From assembly GCA_023142215.1 (NCBI GenBank), contig JAGLJW010000027.1, forward strand, positions 1-8,965: 8,965 nucleotides of DNA. The letters run 5' to 3'. This stretch comes from Candidatus Parcubacteria bacterium (lineage in GTDB: Bacteria; Patescibacteriota; Patescibacteriia; Patescibacteriales; UBA12075). The position numbers and the translations under genes were made by a program. Positions within the stretch are counted from its first letter, which is position 1, and the number at the start of each line of letters is the position of its first letter. Below the pieces are notes generated by a model. The model worked only from the letters and a program-made list of their open reading frames with translations. It was not told the DNA's origin and did not search any database. Below, piece after piece: positions 1 to 6,688 of this stretch.

Positions 1-13
1 TGCGAGCTGTTTG

Positions 14-1285
14 TTATTCTTTTCTTAAAGCATCAATTGGATTCATGTTCGCTGCTTTTTTCGCAGGGTAAAGACCGAAGATAATTCCAAAAAATAATGA
101 GAAAATTCCAGCTACGATAAATGCTCTAAGTGGAACTACAAATTTCCAATCAAGTCCAAAGTGATTTGCGACTATGGAAATAATATATGAGACTATTATG
201 CCAAAAATAATTCCGATAATTCCTCCAATTATTGTAATAAGTACAGATTCTGTTAAAAATTGAATCATTATGTCATTTGTTTTTGCTCCAACTGCTTTGC
301 GTAATCCAATTTCTTTTGTTCGTTCACTTACAATTACATACATAATATTCATAATTCCAACACCGCCAACTACTAATGAAATAGCAACAATTGCAAGTAA
401 AAGCCAAGTAATAGCTCCTGTTACTGTGCCTAGCATGTCTTTCATTTCAGTCATTGATGTTACTCTGAAATCATCTCTGCTAGTATCACCTTCTTCACTT
501 GGGGCTGAAATATCATGCAATTCTCTAAGCATTATTCTAACTTCATCAGCTGTTTCTTCTGAACGATCAATATCATATAATTGATGTACAGAATATAAAA
601 TATGGTTAATACCAACTATTCTTTTTTGAAGTGTTCTAATTGGAATAAAAACAAAATCATCAAAATTCATTCCCATTGTTGCACCTCTTTCATGCATCAC
701 ACCAACAACTCTATATTTTGACTTATGCATTTTTACCACTTCTCCAACCGCATTTCTGTCCATAAATAATTTTTCTTTCACATCTGAACCTAAAACTATA
801 ACCTTAGCAAGAGTTTTGTCCTCATCTTCTGTGAAAAAACGACCAAATTCAATCTCTCCTTGATCTATATCGATATAAGAAGCATTAACGCCATAAAGAA
901 CAGATTTTTTTGATTCACTGCCATGAAAAATTTTTTCTTGTCCTGTAATTCCAGCATAGCTATTTTTTATATTTGGTAGCTTATTTATTTCTTCTATGTC
1001 ATCCAAAGTTAAAGTTGTAATTTGAACCCCCATTGCCATATTAGCACTGAATTCTACATCTTTTGACATCCCTTTTTTGTTGCTTGGCATTCTTACTTCA
1101 ACTGCTAAAATATCAGTTCCGTAAGCTTCAATTTGACCTAATACTAAGTTTTCTAATCCAGCTCCAGCTGAAAAAACAATTATAACCGAAGCTATTCCAA
1201 TTACTATACCCAAAACAGTCAAAAATGTTCTAGACAAATTTGATTTCATTGTTTTTAATGCTGATTTTATTAAATTAAAATACAT
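14..1285 (-). CDS. MacB/YknZ-type ABC transporter permease (second permease of the cluster)
   Basis: A 423-residue inner-membrane permease of the MacB/FtsX-like family. The sequence shows the family layout: a short cytoplasmic N-terminus, TM1 at about residues 19-41, a large extracytoplasmic MacB-type core at about 42-285, then three TM segments at about 288-316, 343-371 and 387-406. The hallmark GVGIMNIM segment (308-315) runs into the cytoplasmic coupling motif ERTKEIGLRKAVGA (321-334), and the tail has YPAKKAA and ALRKE, all typical. There is no ATP-binding domain, so it must use a separate ATPase, most likely the one at 5539-6258. It closely resembles the permease at 4291-5535, especially in the TM2-TM3 region. 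It follows the phosphorylase gene by 18 bases. The ATG at 1285 places the amphipathic N-terminus and TM1 where expected; no Shine-Dalgarno is visible. Family assignment is sure. The substrate (peptide, lipid, lipoprotein or drug) cannot be told. Confidence 0.95.
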   Translation of the reverse strand: MYFNLIKSALKTMKSNLSRTFLTVLGIVIGIASVIIVFSAGAGLENLVLGQIEAYGTDILAVEVRMPSNKKGMSKDVEFSANMAMGVQITTLTLDDIEEINKLPNIKNSYAGITGQEKIFHGSESKKSVLYGVNASYIDIDQGEIEFGRFFTEDEDKTLAKVIVLGSDVKEKLFMDRNAVGEVVKMHKSKYRVVGVMHERGATMGMNFDDFVFIPIRTLQKRIVGINHILYSVHQLYDIDRSEETADEVRIMLRELHDISAPSEEGDTSRDDFRVTSMTEMKDMLGTVTGAITWLLLAIVAISLVVGGVGIMNIMYVIVSERTKEIGLRKAVGAKTNDIMIQFLTESVLITIIGGIIGIIFGIIVSYIISIVANHFGLDWKFVVPLRAFIVAGIFSLFFGIIFGLYPAKKAANMNPIDALRKE

Positions 1286-1303
1286 TTAAACTAAATTATG
1301 TTA

Positions 1304-2860
1304 TTAAGTAATTTTATAAGTAATTTCTTTTTCTTTTTTACTATCCCAATATTCAATTCTGGCTGACATTTTTTCTAAATCTATATATAATTCAGCGTAA
1401 TCATCTCCTTTTTGCCAACGCATAATTAATTTACTATTTACTGATTTAAGCAAAGTAAATTTTCCGTTAAAAGCTTGATACTCATTTCTAAATTTTATCA
1501 GTTGAAACAATTTTTTAACAATTGGCTTTTCTATTTCTTTTTCTATTTCTTGTAAAGAATAATTATGTCTGTTTACATCTCTTCCAACTCCTGTTTTTTT
1601 TAATTTTTTTTCATCATTTTCTCCTGCGAATAATCCAACATAATATACCTGTGGAATTCCTGGGATGAAAAATTGAATTGCTCTGGAAATTAAATATTTA
1701 TTTTCGTTTGCATCTAATGCTGAAAAATATGTTGTATTAATTTGATAAATATCAACATTATTACTGCTGTTTCCACTAGCCATATTAACAATTTCTCCTC
1801 CATTCTTTTTTATTCTAAAAACTACTTTTTCAATTTGTTTATCCGTCAATAATCCTTCAACATCAACTATACCAATTCCATCATGAGTATCAAGTATTGT
1901 AATTTGATTATTTGGTCTAATTTTTATCCAACCTTTTAATTTATTAGAATTACGAAAAAAAACTGAATGAAGTATAAGTACAGGTAGTGCAAAATCATAA
2001 ACATAATCAGTATCGCCATTGCTGGATAATTCTTCTTGAACTTTATAATTGTAATGAACTTCAGGCAATGTTAGCATATTATAATTATGAATTATTTCAG
2101 ATATCCAGGTTAAAAATTCTTTAGTTTCTTTGATAAAAAAACCATTTGTATTTCGTTTTTTTCCAACAAAAGCAATAGCATCAAGACGAATCATTTTAAT
2201 ACCATGTTCATGAAATATTCCCATTGTTTTTTTAAACATTCTCCGTACTCCTTTATTATGAATATCTAAATCAATATGATCAGCTGAAAATGTACAATAA
2301 ATATTTTTTGTTTTACCATTATCAAATCTAAATTCCAAGAATGGATTTCCTGGTCTTCTTTTGTATAATTTTTTAGTAATTGATTTTAAAACTCCATTTC
2401 TATGAAAAAAGATGTCATGTATACGATAAAAATTTGAAAATTTTCCAAAAAGTTTTAAAATGTGTTTATTTAGATATTTTCTATATTTTTTTCTAATTCG
2501 TGAAGAAAATTTTTGGCTGGTAATAAAATAATCAGCATATCTGGAATTATCTCCATGCGTAATATAATCTTGAAAATACTTTGATTGACTTGAAATATGA
2601 TTTACTATTAAATCAACAGTTAATTCATATTTTTTTGAGATTCGTTTTATATCTGCCCAATTTCCAAATTGTTTATCTACTTCATAATGAGTTAATGGAG
2701 CAAAACCCCTGTCAGATGATGATGGATAAAAAGGTAGAATATGAATCCCAAAAACTATATCTTTTAAATATTTATCCAATACAAATTCTAAGTCTTTGAG
2801 ATTGACACCAAAACTATCAGGATACGCTATTAATTGAATTTTATTTTTACTTTTCTGCAT
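1304..2860 (-). CDS. gtfA: Sucrose phosphorylase-like GH13_18 glycoside phosphorylase
   Basis: A 518-residue cytoplasmic enzyme without signal peptide, aligning along its length with Bifidobacterium-type sucrose phosphorylase (504 aa, compared from memory). Such enzymes convert sucrose and phosphate to glucose 1-phosphate and fructose with retention. Visible GH13 elements: FGIHILPFYPSS (37-48), D50, VNH (86-88), IRLDA with the presumed nucleophile D227, PEVH with acid/base E267 and H269, and LDTHDGIG with transition-state stabiliser D327. Residues linked to the phosphate and acceptor sites are also kept: RPGNPF (169-174), DIYQIN (370-375, D370 and Q373) and GRDVNRH (426-432). These favour sucrose over related GH13_18 substrates such as sucrose 6-phosphate or glucosylglycerate, but specificity is inferred. 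A strongly basic segment at about 116-169 is longer than in the reference enzyme. The gene starts 5 bases after the flippase stop, without a visible Shine-Dalgarno, and lies between transporter genes. Confidence 0.9.
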   Translation of the reverse strand: MQKSKNKIQLIAYPDSFGVNLKDLEFVLDKYLKDIVFGIHILPFYPSSSDRGFAPLTHYEVDKQFGNWADIKRISKKYELTVDLIVNHISSQSKYFQDYITHGDNSRYADYFITSQKFSSRIRKKYRKYLNKHILKLFGKFSNFYRIHDIFFHRNGVLKSITKKLYKRRPGNPFLEFRFDNGKTKNIYCTFSADHIDLDIHNKGVRRMFKKTMGIFHEHGIKMIRLDAIAFVGKKRNTNGFFIKETKEFLTWISEIIHNYNMLTLPEVHYNYKVQEELSSNGDTDYVYDFALPVLILHSVFFRNSNKLKGWIKIRPNNQITILDTHDGIGIVDVEGLLTDKQIEKVVFRIKKNGGEIVNMASGNSSNNVDIYQINTTYFSALDANENKYLISRAIQFFIPGIPQVYYVGLFAGENDEKKLKKTGVGRDVNRHNYSLQEIEKEIEKPIVKKLFQLIKFRNEYQAFNGKFTLLKSVNSKLIMRWQKGDDYAELYIDLEKMSARIEYWDSKKEKEITYKIT

Positions 2861-2865
2861 ATAAT

Positions 2866-4287
2866 TTATTTAAATGAATTTAATACACTTTTTATATCAT
2901 TTATTTGTATTCCTTTGACTGTTAGCAAAGCAACAAAATAAATTATTCCTGCCAAAGGAACGATTATAAAAATATTTATAAAATCTTTAAAATAATACAC
3001 AAATGATGCCATTAATAAAACAGAAAAAAATGATTTAATAAATACTATTAAATTTTTATTTATTTTGTATTTTATAATATTAAAAATGGAGCTAATTCCT
3101 AAAATAAACATTATTATATTTGTAATCAAAACCGTAATTGCAGCTCCTAAAGTTTGAAACTCCGGAATTAAAATTAAGTTTAAAATGATAGCCAGACTTA
3201 AAGCAATTGCCATGTTACGAGTATTTATTTTTTGTTTATCACAAGCATTTAATAATGATCCGATTGGAAAATTTATAAACACAAAAGGCAAAGCAAACAT
3301 TATCAAACGCAATGAATTTAAAGCTTCAATATATTCTGGTTTAAAAATTACTAATATTTTATCAGCCAAAACAATAACACCAGCACTAATTGGTATAGAA
3401 ATAATTATTAAGTAATTTATAGCTCGTACAAAAGAAATCTCAAGTTTGCTTTTGTCCTCTTTCCAATATCTTGAGAAGGCTGGATAAAGTGATGCAACAA
3501 AGGCCATCGGTAAAAATTGTAAAGCAAAAATAATTTTAAAAGCAATTTGATAAAGTCCAACATATTCTTCACCAGCTAAAACAGATAATAAGACTGAATC
3601 TAAATACATGTACAATCTTTGCAGAATTGCGAATAAAGCAAAAGGGATTGTAATATATATAGTATGCTTTAATAAAATTTTATCATAAATTGGCTTTAAA
3701 GAAATTCTCCATTTAAATTTTAAAAGCAACAAAGAATAAGAAAAATTAAATAATGTAGCAACAGATAAACCAATTGCTAAAACCTCAAGTGGGAGTTGAA
3801 ATTTTAATGCTGTTAGACCAAAACTTAAAACAATTAACTGATAAACTACAACTGCGACACTTTCAAATACTAAATTCTGAAAACCACGACTCACAGCAAA
3901 AAATGACGAAACAAAAGGATCAAGTGCCATTGTAACTAATAAAATATAAACTAAATTCTTTGTTAATTCAGAATATCCTAAAACATTTACAGCAATGATT
4001 AAAAATAAAGAAAAAATTATTGCCAAAGGAATTTTAATAGCCATTACAGCTCCAAGCATTTTTCCAGCAACTTCTCTATTTTTAGCAACTTCACGAGTTA
4101 AAACATTAGTTAAGCCTAAATCAACAAAAATTGAAAAAATTGCAACAAGCGAAATAGCGGTATAATAAGCCCCAAGATTTCCAGGATCAAGTTTACTAGC
4201 AAGTATTGCAAAATATGAAAAAGAAATCACTTTTTGTAATATCAATGCAAATGTAAAATAAGATGTATTTTTTGCTATTTTAGACAT
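2866..4287 (-). CDS. Polysaccharide/oligosaccharide flippase (Wzx/RfbX-like, MVF/MOP superfamily)
   Basis: A 473-residue, almost wholly hydrophobic integral membrane protein with about 12-14 predicted TM helices, the normal size for Wzx-type flippases. The N-terminus has the family look: a short polar start, a first TM with QKVISFSYFAILASKL (18-33), then the loop DPGNLGAYYTA (34-44) and the segment FVDLGLTNVLTREVAKN (54-70), found in many Polysacc_synt proteins. Later loops such as YVGLYQIAFKI (242-252) and the stretch around LNACDKQKINTRN (346-358) also fit. The family moves undecaprenyl-linked oligosaccharides from the inner to the outer leaflet. No glycosyltransferase or polymerase lies in the window, so the glycan is unknown. 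The gene starts 3 bases after the stop of the permease gene and ends 5 bases before the phosphorylase, suggesting translational coupling. A lipid II flippase (MurJ) is a less likely alternative. Confidence 0.9.
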   Translation of the reverse strand: MSKIAKNTSYFTFALILQKVISFSYFAILASKLDPGNLGAYYTAISLVAIFSIFVDLGLTNVLTREVAKNREVAGKMLGAVMAIKIPLAIIFSLFLIIAVNVLGYSELTKNLVYILLVTMALDPFVSSFFAVSRGFQNLVFESVAVVVYQLIVLSFGLTALKFQLPLEVLAIGLSVATLFNFSYSLLLLKFKWRISLKPIYDKILLKHTIYITIPFALFAILQRLYMYLDSVLLSVLAGEEYVGLYQIAFKIIFALQFLPMAFVASLYPAFSRYWKEDKSKLEISFVRAINYLIIISIPISAGVIVLADKILVIFKPEYIEALNSLRLIMFALPFVFINFPIGSLLNACDKQKINTRNMAIALSLAIILNLILIPEFQTLGAAITVLITNIIMFILGISSIFNIIKYKINKNLIVFIKSFFSVLLMASFVYYFKDFINIFIIVPLAGIIYFVALLTVKGIQINDIKSVLNSFK

Positions 4288-4290
4288 AAT

Positions 4291-5535
4291 TTATTCATAC
4301 CTTAAAGCCTCAACTGGCTCTAGCTTACTCGCTTTATTTGCTGGATAAATTCCAAAAACTAAACCGACTACGGTTGATACTACAACACCAATTAAAATTG
4401 ATTCTATTGAAATTGAAAATTGCCAGCTATACCCCAAAGCTCTAATTACAATTAAAATTAAGAATGAAATAAATGATCCAACAATTATACCAATAATTCC
4501 CCCAAAGATTGTAATTGTAATAGTTTCAAATAGAAATTGATTTATAATATTACTTCTAGTCGCACCGAGTGCTTTTCTGAGCCCAATTTCTCTTGTTCTT
4601 TCAGTAACAGTAACCAACATAATATTCATTATACCAATTCCACCTACAATTAAGGATAGAGCTGCCATGGCAGCTAAAAAATATTTTAAAGAATCAGTAA
4701 TTGTTTCAACCATAACCATGGCTTGAGCAGCTGAACGAATTGTAAAATCATCATCTTTGCCAGTTTGATCTTTAATTTCATGTTGCTCTCTTAACGTCAA
4801 TGTTATATCATGCATTACTTTTTCAACATCAATTTTATCATCAAATTTTACACGAATTAATCCTAAATGATTAACTCCAGAAATTATTTTTTGTACCGTT
4901 TTGAGTGGAAGCATTATTTTATCATCAAAATCTTGAAGACCAACCTTGCCACGTTCACCCATCACACCTATTACTTCAAAAGTATGTTTTTTAATTTTTA
5001 CTCTTTTACCAATTGCATAATTATCGCCAAAAAGTTCTTTCTTTACTGTATGCCCAAGTACCACGATTCTTGATAAATTTTTCTCTTCTTCTTTTGTAAA
5101 AAATCGCCCAGATTCTAATTTGCCACCTTCAACACTAATATAATCATGAGTACATCCATTTAAACTTGTATCATAACTTTTTGAAGCAAAATTTACAGAA
5201 CCAGCTGCATTTGAATAGGCTATCACGCCCAGCATATCAGGAACATTTTTCTTGTTGCTAAGAGCTAAATAATCGTCATAATTAAGTGTAGTAATTACAA
5301 TTCCGAGAAGAGATGCTGGCATACTGTCATCATCTGATTTTCCAGGAAATATTCCAATTTTATCAGCTCCAATACTTTCAATTTGTGCTAAAATAAAACT
5401 TTGTGCACCAGCTCCAATAGATATAATAATAATAACTGACGCTACTCCAATAATTATACCAAGCATCGTTAAAAAACTTCTAACCTTATTAGCTAAAAGC
5501 GCTTTAATTGCCTGTTTAGAAGCTTGAATAATCAT
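4291..5535 (-). CDS. MacB/YknZ-type ABC transporter permease (first permease of the cluster)
   Basis: A 414-residue inner-membrane permease with the MacB/FtsX layout: TM1 at about 19-43, a MacB-type extracytoplasmic core at about 45-275, then TM2 (284-308), TM3 (333-362) and TM4 (378-398). GIGIMNIM (299-306) leads into the coupling motif ERTREIGLRKALGA (312-325), which should dock on the ATPase; the tail has IYPANKASKLEPVEALRYE. It has no nucleotide-binding domain. It sits 3 bases downstream of the ATPase gene, so these two are the best-supported pair. In Bacillus the matching proteins are YknY (ATPase) and YknZ (permease); in E. coli both functions are fused in MacB. A cysteine at 128 lies in the outer domain. 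The start at 5535 is fixed by the preceding stop; no Shine-Dalgarno is seen, so coupling is likely. It is a paralogue of the permease at 14-1285. Confidence 0.95.
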   Translation of the reverse strand: MIIQASKQAIKALLANKVRSFLTMLGIIIGVASVIIIISIGAGAQSFILAQIESIGADKIGIFPGKSDDDSMPASLLGIVITTLNYDDYLALSNKKNVPDMLGVIAYSNAAGSVNFASKSYDTSLNGCTHDYISVEGGKLESGRFFTKEEEKNLSRIVVLGHTVKKELFGDNYAIGKRVKIKKHTFEVIGVMGERGKVGLQDFDDKIMLPLKTVQKIISGVNHLGLIRVKFDDKIDVEKVMHDITLTLREQHEIKDQTGKDDDFTIRSAAQAMVMVETITDSLKYFLAAMAALSLIVGGIGIMNIMLVTVTERTREIGLRKALGATRSNIINQFLFETITITIFGGIIGIIVGSFISFLILIVIRALGYSWQFSISIESILIGVVVSTVVGLVFGIYPANKASKLEPVEALRYE

Positions 5536-5538
5536 AAA

Positions 5539-6258
5539 TTATTTTAATATTTCTGTATCTGTTGCAATTTTTCTATTTTTAACTTCATAATCTTTTTCAA
5601 TCAAGCCATCTTTTATAAGAATAACTCTTTTAGCATGTTCTGCTGTGTAAGTTTCATGTGTTACTAAAATAATAGTTTTTCCTTGATTATTTAAATTTTG
5701 CAATATTTTCATTATTTGTACACCAGATTTTGAATCTAAATTACCAGTTGGCTCATCAGCAAAAACTATTGCAGGTTGATTTACAAGTGCTCTGGCAATA
5801 GCTACTCTCTGTTTTTCTCCACCTGATATTTGATTTGTATAATAATCAATTCTGTGGCCAAGTCCAACACTTTCTAAGACATCTTTTGCTCTAGCTTCCA
5901 TCTCTTTTTTATCTTTTGAATAAGTAAGAGGCAAAATTACATTATCTAATACAGTTGTCTTTGGCAATAAATTAAAAGCCTGGAAAACAAAACCTATTTT
6001 TGCATTACGCAAATTAGCCAATTCATCATCATCTAAAGTTTTTACATTTTTATCATCAAGCATAAAAACACCATGAGTTGGTCTATCAAGAAGTCCTAAA
6101 ATATGCATCAAAGTTGATTTGCCAGATCCACTTGGTCCCATAATTGATACAAATTCCCCTTCATTTATACTAAAAGAAAGGCCGTGTAGCACCTGCGTCA
6201 CGACCTCCCCATTTGTGAATTCTTTTTTTAGATTTTTAACTTTAATCAACTCTTTCAT
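5539..6258 (-). CDS. ABC transporter ATP-binding protein, MacB/LolD/YknY family
   Basis: A 239-residue ATPase that should power the MacB-type permeases from the cytoplasmic face. All motifs are intact: Walker A GPSGSGKST (41-49), Q-loop Q93, signature ISGGEKQR (144-151; I in place of the usual first L), Walker B AIVFADEP (163-170) with catalytic E169, D-loop GNLD (172-175) and switch H201 in VTHE. The LLDRPTHG and DEPTGNLD segments are typical of the LolD/MacB/FtsE group rather than of importers. The C-terminus extends about 20 residues beyond the core and is highly charged. The ATG at 6258 lies inside the end of the 69-aa gene (17-base overlap), so the two are probably coupled. The permease follows after 3 bases. 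It is the only ATPase gene in the window although two permease genes are present. Confidence 0.96.
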   Translation of the reverse strand: MKELIKVKNLKKEFTNGEVVTQVLHGLSFSINEGEFVSIMGPSGSGKSTLMHILGLLDRPTHGVFMLDDKNVKTLDDDELANLRNAKIGFVFQAFNLLPKTTVLDNVILPLTYSKDKKEMEARAKDVLESVGLGHRIDYYTNQISGGEKQRVAIARALVNQPAIVFADEPTGNLDSKSGVQIMKILQNLNNQGKTIILVTHETYTAEHAKRVILIKDGLIEKDYEVKNRKIATDTEILK

Positions 6259-6451
6259 TTAATTCAAGTACTTTACTTTTTAAATGTTCCGTGAGAAGCG
6301 TTAAATTTTCATTACTTTCATCAACGGCTTCATAAACAGCTTCATTTTCTTCTGGGCTAGCTTTAGTAATAAATAAACCCCATAATCCTTTTTGGTTCGA
6401 AGTTAAATCAGATTTTTTAATTAACTCAGAAAATTTTTCTTTAAAATCCAT
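6242..6451 (-). CDS. Small acidic hypothetical protein (69 aa) overlapping the ATPase gene
   Basis: I do not recognise a family. The product is soluble-looking, with no signal peptide, TM segment or cysteine, and is acidic (15 D/E against 9 K/R). It reads as mostly helical: an amphipathic start MDFKEKFSELIKKSDL, a stretch with the only tryptophan (W24) in KGLWGLFITKA, then a charged helix to the end. Its reading frame stays open into the ATPase gene, overlapping its start by 17 bases in another frame; this overlap and the matching codon use argue that it is a real gene translated with the ATPase. It could be a regulator or partner of the transporter, by position only. The start at 6451 is the first ATG in the frame near the intergenic gap; no Shine-Dalgarno is visible. 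Confidence 0.75.
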   Translation of the reverse strand: MDFKEKFSELIKKSDLTSNQKGLWGLFITKASPEENEAVYEAVDESNENLTLLTEHLKSKVLELNERVD

Positions 6452-6505
6452 ATATTTTTATTTCTAAACTTTTTAATAAAAAAGTATTTTGTTTTTTTTA
6501 TTTTA

Positions 6506-6634
6506 TTATTCGTGCTCAAACTTTTTTAATTCATCATCATGTTTATTTCCGGTGATAAATGAATCAATGGCACTTATTGCATTCAGAACTTTTTCACTTT
6601 TAAATTTTTCAATTGTTGGTTGGTCTAAACTCAT
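6506..6634 (-). CDS. Very small hypothetical protein (42 aa) between adaptor and 69-aa gene
   Basis: A 43-codon reading frame from ATG at 6634 to TAA at 6506. The product begins MSLDQPTIEKFKSEK and ends DDELKKFEHE. It is charged and likely helical, with no membrane segment or cysteine. It lies in the gap between the adaptor stop (54 bases upstream) and the start of the 69-aa gene (54 bases downstream), on the same strand, with ordinary codon use for the window. Support is moderate: without it the gap would be 237 bases, long for this compact run. The frame is open 11 codons further upstream, but without a standard start codon. A nearby ATG at 6644 is followed at once by TAA. Function is unknown; a chance frame cannot be excluded. 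Confidence 0.5.
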   Translation of the reverse strand: MSLDQPTIEKFKSEKVLNAISAIDSFITGNKHDDELKKFEHE

Positions 6635-6688
6635 AAATTTACATGGGAACTTACGTCCAATTAAAAATTAAGAAAATATAAAAATATT

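Noticed and set aside
270..584. Plus-strand open frame of about 104 codons
   Set aside because: It lies antisense inside the clearly coding second permease; composition is that of a shadow frame with no recognisable motif.
2581..2799. Plus-strand open frame of about 72 codons
   Set aside because: Antisense to the conserved N-terminal part of the phosphorylase gene and without any motif.
3185..3415. Plus-strand open frame of about 76 codons
   Set aside because: Antisense to the flippase; its hydrophobic look mirrors the complementary codons of a membrane protein gene.
4867..5073. Plus-strand open frame of about 68 codons
   Set aside because: Antisense to the first permease, rich in Phe/Tyr/His as expected from complementary A+T-rich codons.
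6468..6485. Hairpin ACTTTTT/AAAAAGT before the 69-aa gene
   Set aside because: Seven pairs, six of them A-T, with no following T-tract; such repeats arise by chance in this composition. A role in translation control is not excluded but not supported.
6489..6671. Plus-strand open frame of about 60 codons
   Set aside because: It would be the only plus-strand gene, with a Phe/Ser-rich product typical of a shadow; the minus-strand 42-aa frame in the same place reads more like a protein.
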